Part shown: piece after piece, positions 18,770-25,905 of the stretch
Layout: every line of letters begins with the position of its first letter
How positions within the stretch are numbered: the stretch's first letter is position 1
Assembly: GCF_000711985.1 (NCBI RefSeq)
Contig: NZ_JONU01000007.1
Location: 558,001-622,000 of the forward strand
DNA from: Rheinheimera texasensis DSM 17496
GTDB lineage: Bacteria; Pseudomonadota; Gammaproteobacteria; Enterobacterales; Alteromonadaceae
DNA length: 64,000 nucleotides
Direction: 5' to 3'
Position numbers and translations under genes: made by a program
Notes under the pieces: model-generated
What the model was told of the DNA's origin: nothing
What the model saw: only the letters and a program-made list of their open reading frames with translations
The model's database searches: none

Positions 18770-19375
18770 TTAAGCCGCTAAATCTGCTGTTAAACTTTGG
18801 ATTTGCGCAGCAGCTGCACTGAGCGCCTGCGCAGCGCTGTCCGGTCCCATATTCAAACCTTCAGCATAAACAAAATGCACATTTTTCAGGCCGATAAAGT
18901 TCAGGAAACTTTTCAGGAATGGGGTTTGCGAATCGGCTGGCAGGTCCTTATAAATGCCGCCCCGGGTGGCAAACACAATCACTGGTTTGTCCGCTAATAA
19001 ACCAACCGGGCCTTGTTCAGTGTATTTAAATGTGATGCCAGCACGCGCCAACCGGTCAAACCACGCTTTCAGCTGGCTTGGCACACCAAAATTGTACATT
19101 GGCACGCCAAGCAAAATGACGTCAGCAGCGGTTACCTGCGCAATCGCTTCATCAGACAAAGCCGCCAGTGCAGCCTGCTCCTGAGTGCGGCTATCTGCCG
19201 GCGTCATCCAGGCGGCGATTTCTGCCATCGCGAGGTGTGGATAGTTTTTGCTGATTAAATCGACGTCGTTCCGGTTAAAACCGGCCGGCAACGAGGCAAT
19301 AAATTGTTCAATTAACTGATTTGACTGGCCTTTTTCGCCGCTGACTGAACTTTGTACCACTAAAACATTTTTCAT
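18770..19375 (-). CDS. azoR: FMN-dependent NADH:quinone/azo reductase
   Basis: A 201-residue flavodoxin-fold enzyme, the same length as E. coli AzoR. It reduces quinones and azo compounds with NADH and protects against thiol-reactive electrophiles. Visible motifs are VVQSSVSGEKGQSN for FMN phosphate binding, VPMYNFGVPSQLKAWFD and FATRGGIY. The start complementary to 19373-19375 has GAGGA eight bases upstream. An inverted repeat lies about 70 bases upstream at 19441-19476 and may be an operator. The gap 18602-18769 below the S9 gene holds no visible gene. Confidence 0.93.
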   Translation of the reverse strand: MKNVLVVQSSVSGEKGQSNQLIEQFIASLPAGFNRNDVDLISKNYPHLAMAEIAAWMTPADSRTQEQAALAALSDEAIAQVTAADVILLGVPMYNFGVPSQLKAWFDRLARAGITFKYTEQGPVGLLADKPVIVFATRGGIYKDLPADSQTPFLKSFLNFIGLKNVHFVYAEGLNMGPDSAAQALSAAAAQIQSLTADLAA

Positions 19376-19440
19376 CGCTGAATTCCTCGCAGGTTTGGAT
19401 TTGGTTTGAAGCAATGAATACAGCTTAAATAACAAATATC

Positions 19441-19476
19441 AGAACGTATATCGCATTAAAACATGCTAAACGTTCT
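19441..19476. promoter_or_regulatory. Inverted repeat in the azoR / ECF sigma intergenic region
   Basis: AGAACGT (19441-19447) and its exact reverse complement ACGTTCT (19470-19476) are separated by 22 AT-rich bases. It lies between azoR and the divergent sigma gene and could be a repressor site for azoR. The regulator is unknown. Confidence 0.45.
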
Positions 19477-19507
19477 AATTTTTAGAAATATATTTTTTTG
19501 GTCTGAT

Positions 19508-19536
19508 TGAACCAACCACCACCTAACTGCGTATAA
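19508..19536 (+). promoter_or_regulatory. Candidate ECF-type autoregulatory promoter
   Basis: TGAACC at 19508-19513 and TATAA at 19532-19536 are separated by 18 bases. This resembles the TGATCC-N18-TAAGA type described for RpoE/ChrR systems and sits 34 bases before the sigma gene. It is a match by eye with mismatches in both elements. Confidence 0.35.
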
Positions 19537-19569
19537 AGCAGCAGATTCTGTTTTTAGGATGCATGAACG

Positions 19570-20241
19570 ATGGATTTAGTGATGACAGCACGGCATCATG
19601 GGCCTGAACCTTCCACACAGGGAATGCATGATTTGACAGGCACTGACACTTTGACAGGCACTGAGCTAAAGACTCGCGATGTGGGCCAGTGGGAGCAGGC
19701 ACTTGCTCTGGTTGCGTTGAGTCGCGACAAACAGGCTTATCAGGAGTTGTTTGGTTACTTCGCGCCACGGTTGCGGGCTTTTGGCATCAAGATGTTTGGC
19801 AATGAACAGCAAGCGTTGGAGATGGTGCAGGATACTTTGCTGAATGTCTGGCAAAAAGCGGCGTTGTTTGATCCTAATCGCGGCTGCGCCTCTACGTGGA
19901 TTTTTACCATTGCGCGCAATGTGCGCTTTGACATGCTGCGGAAAAAACAAAGCCGCAAAGATGATATTTCCGCTGACGATTTATGGGCTGACGGTGATTA
20001 CCCGGAAGCTGAAGATCATCAGACGCAAAAATGGGAACTGTGGCTGATCACCGAAAAACTGGCACCACATTTCGCCGCACTGCCACCCGCTCAGCGGCTG
20101 GTGATGGAAAAGGTATATCTGGAAGAGATGTCCCATCAGGAAGTTGCTGAATTACTTGGTATTCCGCTGGGCACTGTTAAATCCCGGATCCGTTTGGCTT
20201 TAGACCGTTTAAGAGAGGCGCTGGATGACTCAGAGCGTTAA
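19570..20241 (+). CDS. ECF sigma factor of the RpoE/ChrR type
   Basis: A 223-residue sigma-70 family protein with region 2 (about residues 58-122, including QDTLLNVWQKAALFDP and STWIFTIARNVRFDMLR) and region 4 (about 165-215, SHQEVAELLGIPLGTVKSRIRLAL). It is preceded by a non-conserved N-terminal segment of about 45 residues containing a short tandem repeat (TGTDTLTGT). Downstream starts at residues 5 or 19 are possible. The next gene is a ChrR-type anti-sigma factor overlapping by 17 bases, which places this sigma in the group that responds to singlet oxygen and organic peroxides. That role is family knowledge, not shown here. Confidence 0.9.
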   Translation: MDLVMTARHHGPEPSTQGMHDLTGTDTLTGTELKTRDVGQWEQALALVALSRDKQAYQELFGYFAPRLRAFGIKMFGNEQQALEMVQDTLLNVWQKAALFDPNRGCASTWIFTIARNVRFDMLRKKQSRKDDISADDLWADGDYPEAEDHQTQKWELWLITEKLAPHFAALPPAQRLVMEKVYLEEMSHQEVAELLGIPLGTVKSRIRLALDRLREALDDSER

Positions 20242-20911
20242 TCATCACCCGAGCATCAGCTTGCTGGAGCTGTATTGCGATGGCAGCCTGAATGCAGAAG
20301 TGGCTTTGTTAATCGCCACCCATTTGGATTATTGTCCGCACTGTCAGCAACTGCGCCGTGATATCGAGACTGATTTGGGTGCTGAACTGGCTGCAACCAA
20401 TCCGGCAACAAGTGTGACAGAAGTACACAGCACCGACTGGCTGGAAATGATGAATAAAATCACGGCGACCCCGCAGTTACCGCAGGCAACACCCGCGGTG
20501 CAGCCAGACAGTCAGCTGAGCATCGGCGGTTATCAGTTCGAATTGCCGCGCAGCCTGCGCCGTATCGCCGGTAAACGTAGCAAGTGGCTCAGTATGGGCG
20601 GCATCGCTACAGCCCGCCTGCCCTCTGGTGAGCCGCATCATGCTTCTTTGCTGTTTATCGACAAGCAAACGGATGTGCCACTGCATACCCACCAGGGTCT
20701 GGAAATGACATTGGTGCTGTCAGGCGAAATGGTCGATGAGAATGGTCGTTATGTTCCTGGCGATTTGATTATTAATTCGCCGGACGATACGCACAAACCG
20801 CGCAACATCAGCGACGAGCCTTGTTTATGTTTGTCGGTATTAAGTGCGCCGCTGCAGTTTAAAGAGGGCCTCACGCGCTGGCTGAATCCGCTACAACGAT
20901 TTTTTTATTAA
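20225..20911 (+). CDS. chrR: ChrR-type zinc/cupin anti-sigma factor
   Basis: A 228-residue anti-sigma factor. The N-terminal zinc anti-sigma domain has His33, Cys37 and Cys40 (HLDYCPHC) plus an N-terminal His7/His8, matching the ligand set of Rhodobacter ChrR. The C-terminal cupin domain keeps HTHQGLE and a later histidine in DTHKPRN, the expected second metal site that senses singlet oxygen or peroxides. It overlaps the sigma gene by 17 bases, so production is coupled. In known systems the cupin signal leads to ChrR release or breakdown and frees the sigma factor. Confidence 0.92.
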   Translation: MTQSVNHHPSISLLELYCDGSLNAEVALLIATHLDYCPHCQQLRRDIETDLGAELAATNPATSVTEVHSTDWLEMMNKITATPQLPQATPAVQPDSQLSIGGYQFELPRSLRRIAGKRSKWLSMGGIATARLPSGEPHHASLLFIDKQTDVPLHTHQGLEMTLVLSGEMVDENGRYVPGDLIINSPDDTHKPRNISDEPCLCLSVLSAPLQFKEGLTRWLNPLQRFFY

Positions 20912-20932
20912 GCCCGCATGATCAGAAACAAT

Positions 20933-20960
20933 GAACCCCGCAGCTGCGGGGTTTATTTTT
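20933..20960 (+). terminator. Rho-independent terminator after chrR
   Basis: AACCCCGCAG pairs directly with CTGCGGGGTT, followed by TATTTTTG, just after the chrR stop and before the convergent fusion gene. Confidence 0.8.
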
Positions 20961-20974
20961 GCGGCAAGGCCAAT

Positions 20975-23224
20975 TTAACTTAGCAGCGCCACGCCACCTT
21001 TGAGGTTATAAACCTGGTCAAATCCCAGCCGGTTTAAGATCTTCGCTGCCAGCAAACTGCGGTTGCCTGAACGGCACACCAGCAGTAACTGCTGTGATGG
21101 TTCAATGGCTCCACTCATCAATGCCCAGGCCAGCTGTGACAAAGGCCAGTGTTGCACTTTCGCACCTGTCGGTAGCAGCGGTTCAATTTCACCAGCGATC
21201 TGTTCATGCGGCTCCCGCACGTCGACGATCTGTAACTGCGGATACTGGCGAAGTAACGCCGCGATGTCAGCAGGACCGATCAGCGCTTTGGCATCGGAAT
21301 AACTGACTTCAACAATGCCACACTGATATTGCTGCTGTTGCTGTAACTGCTGACTTTGCTCAGCCAGTTTGTCGCGCCAGGTCGAAGATAAGCCACCCGC
21401 TTGCAGCACTGCTGTGATCTCCGGATTTTCGGCGGTCATTAAACGCCAGGTGGTGAAAAACCGTTGGGCATAGTCATGGCTGCTCAGTAACAGAGTGTCG
21501 GCGGCCAGCACTTTTCCTAATTGTGTCAGGCTTTGCACAAATGCCTGACTGTCAGAGCCGGTTAAGTCCAGCCGGCCAAAACCACCCGGCAGCACTAGAT
21601 CACCGACAAAAGCCGCCAGCAGCTGCTGGCCACGGTATAACAGGAAACTGTGGCTGTCCGCGCTATGCCCGGGCGTTGCCAGCGTTTGCAGCACAAAAGC
21701 ACCGACTTTGAGTTCAGCCACTGCAGGCCAGCCATTGTCATCAATCGCGACTGGCTGATGCATGCCGAGGGCATTGAGGAAATCGACCCGCACTGACGGA
21801 TGATCCTGATGCTGGTGAGTTTCCAGCACCGCCTTCAGCTGCAGCCCCTGCCCCTGTACCAGCTGCACCAATCGATTCATCAGCGGCTCTACCGGGTCAA
21901 TTACCACTGCTTCGCGGCTTTGTGGGCAAACCAGCAAATAGCTGCATAAATCTTCATACTTCAGCTGCGTCAGACCGGCTAGTGGCGGCGCCATTGAGTG
22001 CTGCGCGTCGTTGAGTACCAGACAGCAATTGCGCACCACCGGCACCAGCCGGCGAATGGCTCTGCAGGCGGCGTCAATTTCGGCCGCAGACATCGCCGGA
22101 CCAAAGGACAATCGCACCGCCCCCTGACTGCGCCATTCTTCGAGCCCCATCGCATCGAGCACAAAACTACCGCTGGCTTTGGAACTACAGGCAGAGCCGG
22201 CACTAACACGAATATTACCGGCATCAAACAAATCGAGTATATCTTTGCTGAGAAATCCCGGCACCGAGAAATTGATGGTGGTCGGCACAATATAAGGCGC
22301 GTCACTATTCAGCACTAACTGTGGGAACAGCTCGGTCAGCGCGGCCAATAACTGCTGACGGTACGACCATAACGTGTCGACACTATGAAACACTGAACCG
22401 GCAGGTTTGAGTAATTCGGTGAAAATCGCATGCAGTGCTGCGATGCCGGGTAAGTTTTCAGTGCCGGAACGTAAACCACTTTCCTGGCCTCCACCGGCGA
22501 TAAATGGCTGATAAGGCGCACCTTCGCGCACGTATAAAAAGCCTATGCCTTTGGGTGCGTAAAGTTTATGACCGCTAAAGGGCGCGTAATCAATGCTGCT
22601 GTTGGCAATATCGAGCGACATTTTGCCAAGCGCCTGTACACAATCAACCATCCAGCGCACGCTGGGATTGACCTTGCGGATCAGCGTTTCCAACTTTGCT
22701 AAATCCTGCTTGACGCCGGTTTCATTATTGGCGGCCATAGTACAAATCAGCGCCGCTTGAGGCAGCAGTTCAGTCATTACCTGTTCGTTCAGAATACCAT
22801 GTTGGTCGACCGGAATAGCTTTGATAGTAGCACCAAGCTGAAGGACCTGATTCCAGTGTTTCAGGCTTTCCGGTACCGCCTTGTGTTCGGTCGCGCCATA
22901 TAACAACAAGGTTTGCGGACCGGTTTGACCGCGGCTGCGCGCGTCAAGCAATGCCGAAACAATCGAAGTCTGGATACCTTCGGTTGCACCTGAGGTGAAT
23001 ACTATTTGCCCCCGGCTCGCACCAATGACTTGTCGCGCCAGCTGTCGGGTTAATTCCAGTTCGACTTTGGCTTTAATTCCGGTGCTGTGGCTGCTACTCG
23101 GGTTGCCAAAACAGGTTTGCATATGGTGCAACACTGCTGCTGCGGCGCATGGCAACACAGCTGTAGTGGCATTGTTGTCCAGATAGACTTCCGCCGGGCA
23201 ACGGTCATTGCGGGATTGAAACAT
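20975..23224 (-). CDS. Cysteine desulfurase / metallo-beta-lactamase-fold / rhodanese triple fusion
   Basis: One 749-residue chain joins three sulfur-handling modules. Residues 10-395 are a class V PLP cysteine desulfurase of NifS/IscS type with His114, PLP Lys220 (FSGHKLY) and active cysteine Cys346 (SAGSACSSK). Residues 415-610 are an MBL-fold domain with HxHxDH at 470-475, His520 (TPGH), Asp542 (VGD, followed by GGFGRLD) and His583; it most resembles ETHE1-type persulfide dioxygenases. Residues 650-749 are a rhodanese with Cys717 in VCRSGNRS. All three sites look intact. This suggests that persulfide made from cysteine is passed on internally to oxidation or transfer; that is inference. 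The gene is monocistronic, has a palindrome 25 bases upstream of its start, and faces the ECF/chrR pair. Confidence 0.9.
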   Translation of the reverse strand: MFQSRNDRCPAEVYLDNNATTAVLPCAAAAVLHHMQTCFGNPSSSHSTGIKAKVELELTRQLARQVIGASRGQIVFTSGATEGIQTSIVSALLDARSRGQTGPQTLLLYGATEHKAVPESLKHWNQVLQLGATIKAIPVDQHGILNEQVMTELLPQAALICTMAANNETGVKQDLAKLETLIRKVNPSVRWMVDCVQALGKMSLDIANSSIDYAPFSGHKLYAPKGIGFLYVREGAPYQPFIAGGGQESGLRSGTENLPGIAALHAIFTELLKPAGSVFHSVDTLWSYRQQLLAALTELFPQLVLNSDAPYIVPTTINFSVPGFLSKDILDLFDAGNIRVSAGSACSSKASGSFVLDAMGLEEWRSQGAVRLSFGPAMSAAEIDAACRAIRRLVPVVRNCCLVLNDAQHSMAPPLAGLTQLKYEDLCSYLLVCPQSREAVVIDPVEPLMNRLVQLVQGQGLQLKAVLETHQHQDHPSVRVDFLNALGMHQPVAIDDNGWPAVAELKVGAFVLQTLATPGHSADSHSFLLYRGQQLLAAFVGDLVLPGGFGRLDLTGSDSQAFVQSLTQLGKVLAADTLLLSSHDYAQRFFTTWRLMTAENPEITAVLQAGGLSSTWRDKLAEQSQQLQQQQQYQCGIVEVSYSDAKALIGPADIAALLRQYPQLQIVDVREPHEQIAGEIEPLLPTGAKVQHWPLSQLAWALMSGAIEPSQQLLLVCRSGNRSLLAAKILNRLGFDQVYNLKGGVALLS

Positions 23225-23249
23225 GATGCAGCCTATTTATAACCAAATG

Positions 23250-23264
23250 GAATATCTTATATTC
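23250..23264. promoter_or_regulatory. Palindrome upstream of the desulfurase fusion
   Basis: GAATAT and ATATTC flank a three-base centre (CTT), a perfect 6-3-6 inverted repeat 25 bases upstream of the start codon. Its AT-rich GAAT/ATTC form recalls sites of sulfur-sensing ArsR-family repressors (BigR, SqrR), but no such regulator gene is nearby. Confidence 0.45.
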
Positions 23265-23363
23265 TATAATGATATGAAGATCAGTCTGCTCTGACAAGTC
23301 ATTATTGACGGCCGCATCGCAAAACGCGAATCAACGGCAGGCTTCGGCTTTAGTTGATAAAAC

Positions 23364-23394
23364 TAAAAAAAAACGCCGCGATTAAGCGGCGTCT
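23364..23394 (-). terminator. Rho-independent terminator after fadR
   Basis: On the minus strand GACGCCGCTTAATCGCGGCGT forms a strong stem followed by nine T residues (the A-run at 23365-23373 on the plus strand), a few bases after the fadR stop. Confidence 0.88.
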
Positions 23395-23399
23395 AAAGT

Positions 23400-24116
23400 T
23401 TATTCAACCAGATCTTTTGGGATATCCGGCCGTAACTCCGACCAGACTTTGCCAGACTCTTTACCGTATTTGCGCACCGCCATCACGACTTCATCATGTT
23501 TGCCGGCTTCAGCGTAGAGTTTCAATTGGTGGTAATAACGACGTGCCAGTTCGCGGGATTCCGGCTGCGAAAAATAAAAAGTGGCGATTTTACGGTACAG
23601 ACCACGGAAACCATTGAGGATCAGCACATAAATGCGGTTGGCTGAATGCAGCGCCAGTTCATGGTTTAAGTTGTAGTCAAAATCAGCGAATGCTTCTGGC
23701 GTGTCTTCCAGACGTTCAGCACCGGCGAAGGCGGAGATCGCTTCTGCCTGATGATTTTTGATAGCGCCGCGGATATAAATGGCGCTGATGTTGGTGCGGG
23801 CAGATAACAGTTCGTCAACCAGCTCCGGCATGCGTTCTTCATCTAAACGGGCCAGAGTTTCCAGAATGTTTAATCCTGAAGTTTCCCAGAAATTGTTCAC
23901 GCGGGTCGGTTTACCGTGCTGAATGGTCAGCCAGCCATCGCGGGCCAGGCGCTGCAACACTTCACGCAAGGTAGTCCGGGTAACCCCAATCAGCTCAGAC
24001 AGCTCACGCTCAGCGGGTAAGATAGAGCCTGGCGCAAATTTGCCGTTCCAAATCGATTCGACGATATATTCTTCAGCGAAGCCTGCAGGGCTCTGAGCTT
24101 TGATCAGGTTTGTCAT
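23400..24116 (-). CDS. fadR: Fatty acid metabolism regulator FadR
   Basis: A 238-residue GntR-family regulator, the length of E. coli FadR (239). The N-terminal winged helix contains the recognition segment [29 protein letters not shown]. The C-terminal helical acyl-CoA-binding domain includes the [29 protein letters not shown] and [18 protein letters not shown] regions. Long-chain acyl-CoA releases FadR from operators, relieving repression of beta-oxidation genes and ending activation of fabA/fabB. A start 21 codons upstream is open but not family-like. A FadR-like palindrome occurs upstream of fadI at 43665-43679 in this window. Confidence 0.95.
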   Translation of the reverse strand: MTNLIKAQSPAGFAEEYIVESIWNGKFAPGSILPAERELSELIGVTRTTLREVLQRLARDGWLTIQHGKPTRVNNFWETSGLNILETLARLDEERMPELVDELLSARTNISAIYIRGAIKNHQAEAISAFAGAERLEDTPEAFADFDYNLNHELALHSANRIYVLILNGFRGLYRKIATFYFSQPESRELARRYYHQLKLYAEAGKHDEVVMAVRKYGKESGKVWSELRPDIPKDLVE

Positions 24117-24300
24117 CCGGATTTGTCCGTTGTAGTTGTAATGAATGGTAAATTTGGCACTGATTGTACCAGACGCCATTCAGTTAACAAGCCATGTGCG
24201 GAAAATTGCGGCGCAGTGGGAGCCAGCGGTAGTTGTGTAAAAATTTAATTTGGCTTAGATTGTGCGCTGGAAATAAGTCCTTCTTGATAAAGGAAATCAG

Positions 24301-24834
24301 ATGTTTGCCGCTGTTTCACGCTTGCCTTTTAAAGCCTGGCCCTGGCTACTGATGTCAGCACTGGCTGGCGCTTTATTGATTGCCGCCTTGTATTTTCAAT
24401 ACATCATGGGGCTGGCGCCTTGCATGATGTGCGTGTACCAGCGCTTTGCGATTTGCGGTATTTTACTCAGTGGCTTAGTCGGTGCTTTTGGTTGTCAGCA
24501 AGCATTGCTGCGGTGGCTGGCTTATATAGGTTGGCTTGTCAGCAGTGGTTGGGGCTTAAAAATTGCCCATGACCAGGTGTTAGAAGAACAATTAGTCCAG
24601 AGCGGCGGCTTCTCCAGTTGCGGCATTTTCCCGGATTTTCCGGCCTGGTTACCGTTACACGAATGGATCCCGGCGCTGTTTAAACCTACCGGTATGTGTG
24701 GCGAAGTGGTTTGGACTTTCCTTGGCTATTCGATGCCATTCTGGATGCGGATCACCTTCGCGCTGTTCTTCATTGCTGGTTTAGTGGTAATTGCCAGCCA
24801 GCTGAAGAAACACAAATACAATCCTTACGACTAA
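24301..24834 (+). CDS. dsbB: Disulfide bond formation protein B
   Basis: A 177-residue inner-membrane protein with four transmembrane helices. It reoxidises periplasmic DsbA and passes electrons to quinone. The first periplasmic pair is the CMMC motif at about residues 41-44; the second pair is the cysteine in FSSCGIFP and the one in GMCGEVVW, both spaced as usual. A strong ribosome site (AAGGAAAT) precedes the ATG. It is divergent from fadR and ends at a terminator shared with fklB. Confidence 0.95.
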   Translation: MFAAVSRLPFKAWPWLLMSALAGALLIAALYFQYIMGLAPCMMCVYQRFAICGILLSGLVGAFGCQQALLRWLAYIGWLVSSGWGLKIAHDQVLEEQLVQSGGFSSCGIFPDFPAWLPLHEWIPALFKPTGMCGEVVWTFLGYSMPFWMRITFALFFIAGLVVIASQLKKHKYNPYD

Positions 24835-24851
24835 ACACCGGATTTGGATAT

Positions 24852-24880
24852 AAAAAAACCGCCATCCGGCGGTTTTTTTA
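24852..24880. terminator. Bidirectional terminator between dsbB and fklB
   Basis: AAAAAACCGCC pairs with GGCGGTTTTTT over a short ATCC loop, with A- and T-runs on the two sides, between convergent genes. Confidence 0.9.
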
Positions 24881-24903
24881 TGACGAAATATCCCGTCAAA
24901 ATC

Positions 24904-25518
24904 TTACAGGATATCCAGTAATTCCACGTCGAAAATCAACGCGCTGTATGGCTTGATAGCACCACCAGCGCCCCGCTCGCCATAGGCCAGATTGTGCGGG
25001 ATATACAAACGGTACTTCGCACCTACCGGCATCAGTTGCAGTGCTTCAGTCCAGCCAGCGATCACGCCTGACACCGGGAACTCTGCCGGCTGACCGCGGT
25101 TATATGAACTGTCAAACACAGTGCCGTCAATGAGCGTGCCGTGGTAATGCGTACGAACTTTATCAGCACGGCTTGGTTTTGCACCTGAGCCGGCAGTCAA
25201 CACTTCATATTGCAGACCTGATTCAGTCACAGTGACGCCAGCTTTTTTCGCATTTTCAGCGAGGAACGCTTCGCCCGCTGCTGCAGCTAACTGCGCCTTG
25301 GCAGCTTCAGCTTCCTGCATCCGGCCGCTGATCACCTGAAAAGCTGAGCGGATCTGGTCTTCACTGACTTCAGGCTCGTCACCATAAAAAGCAGCTGCCA
25401 AACCTGCCGCTACAGCGGCGATATCCAGACCATCAAACGGATTGTCGGCAAGTTGTTGACCCATTTGCAGGCCAATGCCATAACTGGCGTGTTGTTCTAA
25501 CGTAGTCAGATTCGACAT
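24904..25518 (-). CDS. fklB: FKBP-type peptidyl-prolyl isomerase FklB
   Basis: A 204-residue protein with the FkpA/FklB arrangement. An N-terminal dimerisation helix region (HASYGIGLQMGQQL) is followed by a linker helix and a C-terminal FKBP domain (about residues 110-204: VRTHYHGTLIDGTVFDSSYNRG, AELQ-type core, YIPHNLAYGERGAGG). There is no signal peptide, so it acts in the cytoplasm like E. coli FklB. A GTG three codons earlier is an alternative start. It lies about 90 bases after yfcL on the same strand. Confidence 0.93.
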   Translation of the reverse strand: MSNLTTLEQHASYGIGLQMGQQLADNPFDGLDIAAVAAGLAAAFYGDEPEVSEDQIRSAFQVISGRMQEAEAAKAQLAAAAGEAFLAENAKKAGVTVTESGLQYEVLTAGSGAKPSRADKVRTHYHGTLIDGTVFDSSYNRGQPAEFPVSGVIAGWTEALQLMPVGAKYRLYIPHNLAYGERGAGGAIKPYSALIFDVELLDIL

Positions 25519-25608
25519 AAAGTTCACTTTTAGTTGAGGCGCACAGTCAGTGCAATGACGCTGTACGCAGGGTTCGGGCAGCGAACTGCCAAAAGTTGTT
25601 ATGCTAGC

Positions 25609-25905
25609 TTAAACCGCCAGGCTTGTCTTGCCTGCCAGAGCAAGCGCTGACCAGATCTGCCGTACCAAAGCGGCATCAGTGTCATTCAGTTCGCCGCCCT
25701 CTATTGCCTGCACCAGGCTTTGATCTACTGCCTCAATCAGCTGCTGCTCAGTAAAAGGTTGCTCTTCGACCAAAAAACGACCGGCAGCGAGGTCAAGATG
25801 CCCTCTCAAATAGCCTTGGGCAAACAATTCGTCATCGCTGGCAGTAGCGACTGCAGTGTCAAAAAAGTCCGCGCAGTGGCGGATAAAATCCTGTGCTTGT
25901 TGCAT
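25609..25905 (-). CDS. yfcL: YfcL family protein
   Basis: A 98-residue protein matching E. coli YfcL, with the family core ASDDELFAQGYLRGHLDLA and a C-terminal DQSLVQAIEGGELNDTDAALV. It is predicted cytoplasmic and helical; its function is unknown. Its start overlaps the stop of the ATP-NAD kinase-like gene by one base (TAATG), so the two are probably co-translated. In E. coli yfcL also lies in the neighbourhood of aroC, prmB, smrB, sixA and fadIJ. Confidence 0.88.
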   Translation of the reverse strand: MQQAQDFIRHCADFFDTAVATASDDELFAQGYLRGHLDLAAGRFLVEEQPFTEQQLIEAVDQSLVQAIEGGELNDTDAALVRQIWSALALAGKTSLAV

